From assembly GCA_018968805.1 (NCBI GenBank), contig JAGWZX010000007.1:1-12407 (forward strand): a stretch of 12,407 nt of DNA. The letters are read 5' to 3'. This stretch comes from Patescibacteria group bacterium. GTDB lineage: Bacteria > Patescibacteriota > Minisyncoccia > Phycocordibacterales > SIBU01. The first letter of the stretch is position 1. Each line of letters opens with the position of its first letter. The notes beneath the pieces are model-generated. The model had not been told where the DNA came from. It was given only the letters and a program-made list of their open reading frames with translations, and made no database searches. Of the stretch, positions 1-5,732 are shown piece by piece. Made by a program: the position numbers and the translations under genes.

Positions 1-1521
1 ATCTATGAGGAAAAGGGCGAATCGGCTCGAACGGTCGAACGTCCACAGCTTCAGAAGATGCTTCACCGAGCAAAGACCGATACAAAAGTCGACGTTATCT
101 TGATGCACAAGTTGGACCGTATGTGCCGCAACGTCGCAGACTACGCGGCGATCAAGATGATGCTCAAAAAGCATGACGTTAAACTGATCTCAGTGGTCGA
201 GCAATTCGATGAATCTTTCTCCGGAGAGCTGGTCGAGAACATCATGTCCTCAATTGCTCAATGGACGTCCCAAAACATCAGCTGGGAGGTCAGGAAAGGC
301 CTAAAAGAGGCCGTAGAGCGTGGTAGATTCCCGGGAGTAGCACCTTTGGGTTACGTGAACGATAAAAAGACCAAATCCTTGATTGTGGATAATATCAGGG
401 CACCGTATATAAAACTGGGTTTTGAGATGTACGCCACCGGCAAGTATTCATATGAGTCATTATCTCGTGAGCTTAATAAGCGAGGTTTGAAGACTCGTAG
501 TGGCAAGCACATCAGCCGGAAAGCTACCGAGCATATATTGGCAAACACGATCTACTACGGACTTATAAAAACAAAGTCAGCAACTTCTCAGGCGAACTTT
601 CCACCACTCATTACCAAGAAACTTTTTGATGACGTTCAAGAGATTATCGAACAGCATAACCATTACGCCGATCGCACACGCAAACATTCGTATCCGATGG
701 CTGGTTTTATGCGGTGTGGCGACTGCGGATCAATGCTTTGCGGTCAGATGCAAAAAGGTCATCTTTACTATTCGTGCAGTCATCGCAAAGACCCGAAATG
801 CATGGAAAAGAAATATATGAAATGGGAGGATGTTGAGGCGCAAGTTGCGGTTATGCTCGGAAGGGTGCAGTTGCCGGACAAATTCAAAAAGGTACTCGAT
901 GCGTATTTCCAGTATTTCGCCAAAGAGCGTCTGGATCAGGAGGACAAGGAGCGCAAAAGTCTTAAGCAGGAGCTTATTCGCATCCAACAGCAGATCCATA
1001 ATATTGTCGTGGATCGCTCAAAACGCATCATAGACGCCGAAGTGTTTATAAAGATTCAGGATGAGCTCTTGAGGGAGAAAGAGATGTATCAGGGTCGTTT
1101 GGGTGAGATGGAGGGCAAGTCTGACAAGTTCGTGCAAAAATTCAACGAGTTACTGGATTTTACCGATCATGCCGACAGAGTATTCCAAACTAGTGGTTTA
1201 CACCAAAAGCGTACACTAATGAAGCTTTGTTTCGAGGGATTTATTGTCAGAAAACAAAAACTGACGCCGATCTGGACGCCAGTCTTTGATGTCCTTATGG
1301 ACCTTCAAGTTTCCAAAATTGAACCTCCTGAACCTCCGAAGAAGTCAGAATACGTTGCAAACACTGCGGTTCAAACTTGGAAATCGGGCGGAGAGGGGGA
1401 GATTCGAACTCCCGGTACCATTTCTGATACACAGTCTTTCCAGGACTGCCCGTTAGACCGCTCCGGCACCTCTCCATTTATTTACTTTCATTTTCGCGCA
1501 CCATCTCCTTGTTTGCGATGA
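1..1521 (+). CDS. Large serine recombinase, 5' end cut by window edge
   Basis: This is a site-specific recombinase that would integrate and excise a mobile element using a catalytic serine. The frame is open from base 1 (residues IYEEKGESARTVERPQLQKM precede the first internal ATG at 58), so the N-terminus with the catalytic Ser is missing only because of the window edge. Visible are the end of the resolvase fold (GESART, then the DRMCR arginine motif at 115-129), a recombinase domain (about 331-660), a four-Cys zinc ribbon (codons at 715, 724, 775, 799) and a charged coiled-coil (about 930-1130), in the family's usual order. Family-like sequence ends near 1310 (WTPVFDVL). The last 44 residues, from 1387, are antisense to the tRNA-Ser gene and its flank and include the familiar artefact GEGEIRTPG. 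The C-terminus is therefore probably a product of integration into the tRNA. It also overlaps the end of the gene at 1488-1892. Confidence 0.93.
   Translation: MYEEKGESARTVERPQLQKMLHRAKTDTKVDVILMHKLDRMCRNVADYAAIKMMLKKHDVKLISVVEQFDESFSGELVENIMSSIAQWTSQNISWEVRKGLKEAVERGRFPGVAPLGYVNDKKTKSLIVDNIRAPYIKLGFEMYATGKYSYESLSRELNKRGLKTRSGKHISRKATEHILANTIYYGLIKTKSATSQANFPPLITKKLFDDVQEIIEQHNHYADRTRKHSYPMAGFMRCGDCGSMLCGQMQKGHLYYSCSHRKDPKCMEKKYMKWEDVEAQVAVMLGRVQLPDKFKKVLDAYFQYFAKERLDQEDKERKSLKQELIRIQQQIHNIVVDRSKRIIDAEVFIKIQDELLREKEMYQGRLGEMEGKSDKFVQKFNELLDFTDHADRVFQTSGLHQKRTLMKLCFEGFIVRKQKLTPIWTPVFDVLMDLQVSKIEPPEPPKKSEYVANTAVQTWKSGGEGEIRTPGTISDTQSFQDCPLDRSGTSPFIYFHFRAPSPCLR
1376..1413. other. Probable attachment-site junction of integrated element
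   Basis: This is the boundary between the recombinase-bearing element (left) and the host chromosome (right), inferred from a recombinase gene abutting the 3' end of a tRNA. The exact crossover cannot be seen, because the other end of the element lies outside the window. The limits given cover the T arm and acceptor end of the tRNA and the adjoining 13 bases. No second copy of the tRNA 3' end is present in this window. Confidence 0.4.
1389..1475 (-). tRNA. tRNA-Ser (anticodon GGA)
   Basis: Read on the minus strand, this folds as a class II tRNA. The acceptor stem is GGAGAGG (1475-1469) with CCTCTCC (1396-1390). The anticodon stem is CAGTC/GACTG around the loop CTGGAAA, giving anticodon GGA. 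A long variable arm follows, and the T arm is GGGAG-TTCGAAT-CTCCC (1413-1397). The discriminator base at 1389 is G, as expected for serine. CCA is not encoded; the next three bases read CCC. The gene begins 12 nt after the stop of the 134-residue gene and could be co-transcribed with it. Its 3' end faces the recombinase, which is the usual geometry of an element inserted at a tRNA 3' end. Confidence 0.95.
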
Positions 1522-1892
1522 GCTCTAAACTCCCTTACCCATATTGGCGCAATCTTGTTCGCCAAAAACGCCGAAAAATTAAAACGGGAAACATTGCCCG
1601 CCACAACAGCTTGGTACGCGTCAAACTCGGTTTTTGAAATTCTGCCGAGCGACGGATAATCCCTGACCTTGCGCCACATCGCGAGATCCGCCTCCGTAAG
1701 TTCACCTACGTCCACATTTTGGCCAAAGGTAAGATGGGCCGCGCCGGAATGTCTGGATTCTTCTCGCATTTTCAAATCGGCAATTTCTCGCCGAAAATCA
1801 CCCATAGACGACGACTCGTCGGGGTCGGCTGTAGGCAACACTTCCGTCGTGTTTGGATGCCCGGCTAGCTTAAATTCTTGTCTTTCATGCAT
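1488..1892 (-). CDS. Hypothetical protein, 134 aa
   Basis: I do not recognise this protein. It is soluble and charged, with no membrane segment or signal peptide. Residues 1-30 look disordered (rich in Asp, Ser and Pro). Residues 65-125 look helical, with aromatic positions (ADLAMWRKVRDYPSL, then FDAYQAVV and FNFSAFLANKIAPIW) that suggest a small folded domain. The ATG at 1892 lies 2 nt after the stop of the phosphatidyltransferase gene, so expression is probably by translational coupling; no Shine-Dalgarno sequence is visible. The tRNA-Ser gene follows 12 nt after its stop. Its last 34 bases overlap, on the opposite strand, the 3' end of the recombinase frame. That overlap was probably created by the insertion. 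Confidence 0.7.
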   Translation of the reverse strand: MHERQEFKLAGHPNTTEVLPTADPDESSSMGDFRREIADLKMREESRHSGAAHLTFGQNVDVGELTEADLAMWRKVRDYPSLGRISKTEFDAYQAVVAGNVSRFNFSAFLANKIAPIWVREFRAHRKQGDGARK

Positions 1893-1894
1893 GC

Positions 1895-2518
1895 TTAGAC
1901 GGATTTATATACTAACAGAGAAAGAATGGCAAACACAACTGAAAGAACCAGCGTGATCCAAGCAACGACGAGCCAAACCGGGTTATTGGAAAATACGTAC
2001 AGAAAAATAAACATGACGCCCACGCACTGCAGAAACATTTTTATCTTACCGGTGATCTTGGCGGGCACGGCTCTGCCTTTGTAACGATGATAGGCCGAAA
2101 CGACATTCAAAAATTCAATGCAAACCATGAGGAACGCCAGTTTCCAGCCCAGGAACCTGGTAATGAGAACGATTACCACGCTGGCTATAAGCAATTTATC
2201 GGCCAGAGGGTCGGCCAAAATTCCCCAGCGGGTGATACGCGAGGTCGTGCGCGCCAGCGCGCCATCCAAAGCATCGGAAAAAGCGGCAAGAAGGAACAGG
2301 CTGGCGGCGGCGGGATAATTTGGTACCAATAAAAACCAAACGATAAAAGGGGTGGCCGCGAAACGGAAAACCGTCAGATGATTGGGCGTAATCTTAGAAG
2401 GAACGAGCCGCAAAAAGGAAAACTGAAGCAGTCGGTCTACGGGCGTGACCTTCGTCAGATACGGCCGGATAGCATGCTCGTCGGCCAACGCCAAAACTTT
2501 TTGTTTGAATTGCGCCAC
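1895..2518 (-). CDS. CDP-alcohol phosphatidyltransferase family protein (PgsA-like)
   Basis: This integral membrane enzyme is expected to transfer a phosphatidyl group from CDP-diacylglycerol (or a related CDP-alcohol) to an alcohol acceptor during phospholipid synthesis. The family signature DxxDGxxARx8GxxxDxxxD is complete: D82, D85, G86, A89, R90, G99, D103 and D107 of a 207-residue protein. The upstream PNHLTVFRF also fits PgsA-type enzymes. About six hydrophobic segments follow from residue 51 onward. I chose the GTG at 2518, 3 nt after the htpX stop, because it restores a normal length. The open frame continues upstream to an ATG at 2902, but that part is out-of-frame htpX and reads as low-complexity Arg-rich peptide. 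An AGGAG lies 19 nt before the GTG, rather far. The acceptor (glycerol phosphate, inositol phosphate or another) cannot be told from sequence. Part of a tight htpX-this gene-unknown chain. Confidence 0.88.
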   Translation of the reverse strand: MAQFKQKVLALADEHAIRPYLTKVTPVDRLLQFSFLRLVPSKITPNHLTVFRFAATPFIVWFLLVPNYPAAASLFLLAAFSDALDGALARTTSRITRWGILADPLADKLLIASVVIVLITRFLGWKLAFLMVCIEFLNVVSAYHRYKGRAVPAKITGKIKMFLQCVGVMFIFLYVFSNNPVWLVVAWITLVLSVVFAILSLLVYKSV

Positions 2519-2520
2519 GG

Positions 2521-3432
2521 CTAAACTCGCATGTTGTCTCCTAATAATGCCCGGATTCGTTCCTCTATCGGCGGGTGGGTCATAAACAACTTCGCCACGC
2601 CTTTCATAGCGCGCGCGCCGAAAGGATTGGAAATGAAAAGATGGGCTGTGGCGTTGCTGGCGCGCCGCATCGGCTTGCTGTAATTGCCGATTTTTCCAAG
2701 CGCGCTTGCCAAACCTTCCGGATAGCGCGTGAGAAGCGCGCCGGAGGCGTCCGCCAAAAACTCGCGCTTGCGCGAAATGGCCAGCTGAATCAAAGTAGCA
2801 ATTAATGGAGAAAGAATAGTAAAAATAATTCCGATGACGGCAAGAATGGCTCCGAGTTGTCCGCCTTCTTCTCTGTCGCCGCGCCGCCCGCCGCCGAACC
2901 ACATTGAACGCAAAAAAACATCGGCGATAATAGTCACCAAACCAACCAAAACCGCTACTGACGTTGAAAGCAGAGTATCGCGGTTGCCTATATGGGAAAG
3001 CTCGTGGGCGATAACGCCCTCAAGCTCGTTCTTATCAAGCATCGCCCGCAGGCCACTCGTCACCGCGACCGCGCCGTGCGCCTTGTCGCGGCCCGTGGCA
3101 AAAGCGTTGGGCGCCGGATCATCAATCATGAAAAGCTTCGGCATCGGCAGACCCGCCGTAATCGCCAAATTTTCAACGATATGATAAAGCTCCGGGTCGT
3201 CGTTCTCCGCAATCGGTTTGGCGCCGGATAGCGCCATCACTATTTTATCGGAATTCCAAAAACTGATTACGTTCATCGCCACGGAAAGAATGACGGCGAA
3301 ATACAGAATGCCCGGATTGTTATAGTAATAGCTGATAAACCAGCCTAGCGCCACGATCACGGCCAAAAACAGGCCCATGAGAAGCCAAGTTTTGCGAAGA
3401 TTCTTTGATTGTTCAGTGTAAAGAGTGGCCAT
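2521..3432 (-). CDS. htpX: Zinc metalloprotease HtpX (M48B)
   Basis: HtpX is a membrane-embedded zinc protease that degrades misfolded membrane proteins. The 303-residue length fits the family. The catalytic HELSH motif is at residues 143-147 (H143, E144, H147) and the third zinc ligand is probably E224 in KREFLAD. The family segments PNAFATGRD (about 108-116) and THPPIEERI near the C-terminus are present. Two transmembrane segments lie at about 15-35 and 41-59, and two more at about 157-173 and 193-215, with a Gly/Arg-rich loop between them. The ATG at 3432 fits the family N-terminus, but no clear Shine-Dalgarno sequence precedes it. It follows lemA, a pairing seen in many bacteria, and is followed after 2 nt by the phosphatidyltransferase start, so the two are probably co-translated. 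Confidence 0.97.
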   Translation of the reverse strand: MATLYTEQSKNLRKTWLLMGLFLAVIVALGWFISYYYNNPGILYFAVILSVAMNVISFWNSDKIVMALSGAKPIAENDDPELYHIVENLAITAGLPMPKLFMIDDPAPNAFATGRDKAHGAVAVTSGLRAMLDKNELEGVIAHELSHIGNRDTLLSTSVAVLVGLVTIIADVFLRSMWFGGGRRGDREEGGQLGAILAVIGIIFTILSPLIATLIQLAISRKREFLADASGALLTRYPEGLASALGKIGNYSKPMRRASNATAHLFISNPFGARAMKGVAKLFMTHPPIEERIRALLGDNMRV

Positions 3433-3463
3433 TGGGAATAAATTAATAATTGCGAGGAGTCCC

Positions 3464-3502
3464 AGAGGTTAAACCCCCCTTGAAGCTTGAGGTTTAACCT
3501 CT
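3464..3502. repeat. Inverted repeat, 12-bp perfect arms, between lemA and htpX
   Basis: The left arm AGAGGTTAAACC (3464-3475) and right arm GGTTTAACCTCT (3491-3502) are perfect reverse complements around a 15-nt loop that contains AAGCTT. Each arm is itself near-palindromic (GAGGTT-A-AACC; GGTT-T-AACC), so the unit could also be two adjacent dyad binding sites. No T-tract follows on either strand, so a simple terminator is unlikely. It ends 31 nt before the htpX start, in a position to act on htpX mRNA. Confidence 0.75.
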
Positions 3503-3579
3503 ACAAACGGATTTTTTCCAATCCTCTTTTCGGATATTGCTGTTGGAAAGTTTGGAATTTTTTCATCCATAGCCGCCAT
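3469..3579 (-). CDS. Possible small ORF, 36 aa, between lemA and htpX
   Basis: An open frame starts at ATG 3579 and stops at TAA 3469-3471, 28 nt after lemA and 36 nt before htpX, in the same direction. The peptide begins MAAMDEKIPNF and ends PFVEVKPQASRGV. A second in-frame ATG (3570) is an alternative start. It is hydrophilic and has no membrane segment. The inverted repeat at 3464-3502 encodes its C-terminal third. There is no Shine-Dalgarno sequence, and a chance frame of this size is common, so this is only a candidate. Confidence 0.25.
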   Translation of the reverse strand: MAAMDEKIPNFPTAISEKRIGKNPFVEVKPQASRGV

Positions 3580-3607
3580 TTAAAACTTAAACCTAAAAAC
3601 TTCTTAA

Positions 3608-4168
3608 CTAAAAACTCACCTTGACCGGCTCCTTGGCCGCCTGTTCGTCCGCCTCAAGCTGGAAGAATTCCATCGGGCTGAAGTGGAAAGTCCCCGCGAT
3701 GAGATTGCCGGGAAACTGCTCAATCATAATGTTGAGGTCGCGAACGTTGCTGTTGTAAAAACGCCGAGCGGCTTGAATTTTGTTTTCGGTGTCAGACAGC
3801 TCGCTTTGAAGAGCGAGAAAATTCTGATTGGCTTTGAGTTCCGGGTAAGCCTCGGCGATGGCGAACACCGACTTCAACGCGCCCGCCAAGGTCGCTTCCG
3901 CCGCGCCTTTGTCGGCAAGCGTTGACGCGCCCATGGCCGCCGCGCGAGCCTGCGACACTTTTTCAAACGCGGTGGATTCATGAGCGGCGTAGCCCTTGAC
4001 TGTGTTCACAAGGTTCGGAATGAGGTCATAGCGGCGCTTAAGCTGGACGTCAATATCGCTCCACGCCTCTTTGGCCTGATTGACCCGCGAAACAAAGCCA
4101 TTATAAGCCACGACCGCCCACAAAAACAGGATAACAACGAGACCGAAGAAGATATATATTGCCGTCAT
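3608..4168 (-). CDS. lemA: LemA family protein
   Basis: LemA proteins are single-pass membrane proteins with a large helical domain. Their biochemical function is uncertain, although they are often encoded next to htpX. The 186-residue product has one N-terminal transmembrane helix (about 4-24), then the highly characteristic run YNGFVSRVNQAKEAWSDIDV followed by LKRRYDLIPNLVNTVKGYA. A helical region follows, with YPELKANQNFLALQ and the NSNVRDLNIMIEQFPGN segment, all typical of the family at normal length. The start at 4168 gives the family N-terminus but lacks a Shine-Dalgarno sequence. A promoter candidate lies 44-70 nt upstream, so it may be the first gene of a lemA-htpX-phosphatidyltransferase operon. 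Confidence 0.96.
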   Translation of the reverse strand: MTAIYIFFGLVVILFLWAVVAYNGFVSRVNQAKEAWSDIDVQLKRRYDLIPNLVNTVKGYAAHESTAFEKVSQARAAAMGASTLADKGAAEATLAGALKSVFAIAEAYPELKANQNFLALQSELSDTENKIQAARRFYNSNVRDLNIMIEQFPGNLIAGTFHFSPMEFFQLEADEQAAKEPVKVSF

Positions 4169-4211
4169 AATTTTTAATTAATGAATAAACAAACGAATAA
4201 TTGATAAATTA

Positions 4212-4238
4212 ATTGTATCATGTCTGTATAGTCGTCAA
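4212..4238 (-). promoter_or_regulatory. Promoter candidate for lemA
   Basis: On the minus strand, TTGACG (4238-4233) and TACAAT (4217-4212) are separated by 15 nt. This is short, but the -10 is preceded by TGA, an extended -10 element. It overlaps the last codons and stop of the upstream gene (stop at 4218). The predicted transcript would start about 37 nt before the lemA ATG. This is motif evidence only. Confidence 0.4.
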
Positions 4239-5174
4239 AATCTGTCTCAAAATCGCATGGGTTGGATTGTTTTCTTCGTCCAAATCAGGATTAGTCCAGT
4301 CAACGCCGCGGGCGGTGAAAGAAAAGACGGCGATTTTGTTGCCGAGCGGCAGATAATAGCCGTAACTCAACTGTCCTTCAAAACGGCCCGTCCTGATTTC
4401 ATAAAATTCGCAATTGCCGATTTTAACTTTCTTGTATTCACTGAAAGATTCCGGATGGAGGCCGCTCGCATCAAAAACAGTGTCGTTAATAATGGCCGCC
4501 TCAACCGTCGTCGTGGAATCTGCCCCTAAATCAAGACTGCGCTCGCCGATCTTGTTGCCATTCTTATCTTCAATCAATAAGGCGGCGGAGTCGCCGTTCA
4601 TTTTGGTAAAATCCAGCGGATAATAAAACGACAGACCAAGCGACAGGTCTTCGTATTTCAACCAACCTTGGGGAATCGGCGCGGCCGCGATAGGGCTTTT
4701 TGTCGTCAGTTTCCAATCCGCGGGGGAAACCGCGGACGAATTTTCTACGGGCATATAAGTAAAAGTCGTCGGGAAATTCAAGCCTGTGCCGTATTTCATC
4801 TCCAAACCAGCCCATGTCGCGGCATCCATTTTGTCCGTCGGCAAAGTCTCGAGCAGAATGAACTTGCCTTCGCCCGCGTAAGACAAAACGGAATAACGCA
4901 AAATGTGGCCGTCGTCATACCGAATGAGCAAGGTATCGCCCGAAAGGAAACTGACCTCGTCCGGATAATTCCAAGCCGGCGCGCCCAGAACCGGGCGGCC
5001 TGGTATGGTCTTTTCAAATTTCTTCCAATTTTCTATGAGAACGCTTAAAACCGCTTGGGGGCCGGAAAGCGGACGGCCATGATAAGACAAATAACCGAAG
5101 ACCGCGACCAACAAAACGCCGGAAAAAAGCGCGAGAGCGAGAGGTGCGCTGAAGCCTCTCTTGGAGGAAGCCAT
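4218..5174 (-). CDS. Membrane-anchored extracytoplasmic protein of unknown function, 318 aa
   Basis: I do not recognise this protein as a named family member. A short basic N-terminus (SSKR) and one hydrophobic helix (about residues 10-29) point to a signal anchor with the remainder outside the membrane. No lipobox Cys is present. Residues about 65-150 look like a beta-rich domain (WNYPDEVSFLSGDTLLIRYDDG). The C-terminal half (about 168-318) starts KYEDLSLGLSFYYPLDF, a pattern reminiscent of PsbP-like folds in which a hydrophobic strand is followed by YP; that resemblance is weak. The ATG at 5174 lies 6 nt downstream of a good -10 box, so the mRNA may be leaderless. It may be co-oriented with lemA without sharing a transcript, since lemA has its own promoter candidate. 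Confidence 0.75.
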   Translation of the reverse strand: MASSKRGFSAPLALALFSGVLLVAVFGYLSYHGRPLSGPQAVLSVLIENWKKFEKTIPGRPVLGAPAWNYPDEVSFLSGDTLLIRYDDGHILRYSVLSYAGEGKFILLETLPTDKMDAATWAGLEMKYGTGLNFPTTFTYMPVENSSAVSPADWKLTTKSPIAAAPIPQGWLKYEDLSLGLSFYYPLDFTKMNGDSAALLIEDKNGNKIGERSLDLGADSTTTVEAAIINDTVFDASGLHPESFSEYKKVKIGNCEFYEIRTGRFEGQLSYGYYLPLGNKIAVFSFTARGVDWTNPDLDEENNPTHAILRQILTTIQT

Positions 5175-5180
5175 GCGCTG

Positions 5181-5209
5181 ATGGTACTACAAAAAATCGT
5201 TGCGGGCAA
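5181..5209 (-). promoter_or_regulatory. Promoter, probably leaderless, for the 318-aa gene
   Basis: On the minus strand, -35 TTGCCC (5209-5204) is separated by 17 nt from -10 TACCAT (5186-5181). Only CAGCGC lies between the -10 and the ATG at 5174, so transcription would begin at or next to the start codon. The string TTGTAGTACCAT strongly resembles TTGTGGTAGAAT in front of the 7872 gene. Confidence 0.55.
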
Positions 5210-5270
5210 CGGCCAATGATGATACCGTATGGGTAGTTTCAACAAACGAACAATCGAACAACGGTCATCT

Positions 5271-5732
5271 ATGAAGCACTTGATAATCATAAGGTCATTC
5301 AACCCGACGTTTGACAGCCTGGCATCAGGAGCGCCGGAAAACCCGGCGCATCTTGGAAACGAGCTGGCCAAAACTATGCGGAGACATAGCGCGAAAACAA
5401 TGACCATTCTCTGCCCCTCTGATCCCGAATGCTGGCAAATCGCAAGCGCTATCCGAAGGATCGCGCCCTATTCTCGCATTCATTACTGTAAGGAAAACTG
5501 CGGCGTTTTGAAAGAAGACGTGAAAGACTTTGGGGCCGCGCCGGCTTGGCTTCGAGGTGAATCCGGAAAGTGCGAGATTATTGTAGCGCAAAACGCGTTC
5601 GCTCTCGCGAACGCGTTTTGCGTCCTTTCTTTTTTCAAAAAGCTTAATATTCGGGCATTCCTCCGCCCATTCCGCCGCCGGTGTTTTCTTTCTTCTCCTC
5701 CGGTTCATCGGCCACCGCCGCTTCGGTCGTAA
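5271..5732 (+). CDS. Divergent histidine-phosphatase-like ORF, possibly decayed
   Basis: The frame starting MKHLIIIR, then LGNELAKTM, TILCPSDPECWQIASAIRR and CEIIVAQNAFALANAF, follows the layout of the histidine phosphatase (SixA/phosphoglycerate mutase-like) fold. However, the catalytic positions differ. The RHG motif reads RSF, the second Arg of the SSxxxRxxQT motif is missing, and the late His reads Gln. It would therefore be catalytically dead or a decaying copy. I chose the ATG at 5271 over 5229 because it matches the family N-terminus; no Shine-Dalgarno sequence is seen. From about residue 106 the frame runs through the terminator hairpin (5587-5622), and from 5644 it is antisense to the groEL 3' end, where it reads low-complexity Arg/Pro. 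The true end is uncertain. A +1 shift would give a TAG at 5584-5586, directly before the hairpin. Family assignment is by eye. Confidence 0.45.
   Translation: MKHLIIIRSFNPTFDSLASGAPENPAHLGNELAKTMRRHSAKTMTILCPSDPECWQIASAIRRIAPYSRIHYCKENCGVLKEDVKDFGAAPAWLRGESGKCEIIVAQNAFALANAFCVLSFFKKLNIRAFLRPFRRRCFLSSPPVHRPPPLRS
5587..5635 (+). terminator. Strong intrinsic terminator (16-bp perfect stem)
   Basis: Arms CGCAAAACGCGTTCGC (5587-5602) and its exact reverse complement (5607-5622) flank the tetraloop TCTC. On the plus strand a T-rich tract, TCCTTTCTTTTTT (5623-5635), follows, so this direction terminates. On the minus strand the hairpin comes just after groEL but is followed by CTACAATAATC rather than a T run, so any groEL termination would rely on the stem alone. 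Confidence 0.85.

Noticed and set aside
879..1033. Second small frame inside the recombinase coiled-coil region
   Set aside because: Out-of-frame shadow of the recombinase with no start signal.
2519..2902. Upstream extension of the phosphatidyltransferase frame to an ATG at 2902
   Set aside because: It reads as low-complexity Arg/Ser peptide, overlaps htpX in another frame, and makes the enzyme far longer than its family.
3593..3616. Direct repeat CTAAAAACT, two copies near the lemA stop
   Set aside because: Short, AT-rich and partly inside the lemA coding end; not distinguishable from chance.
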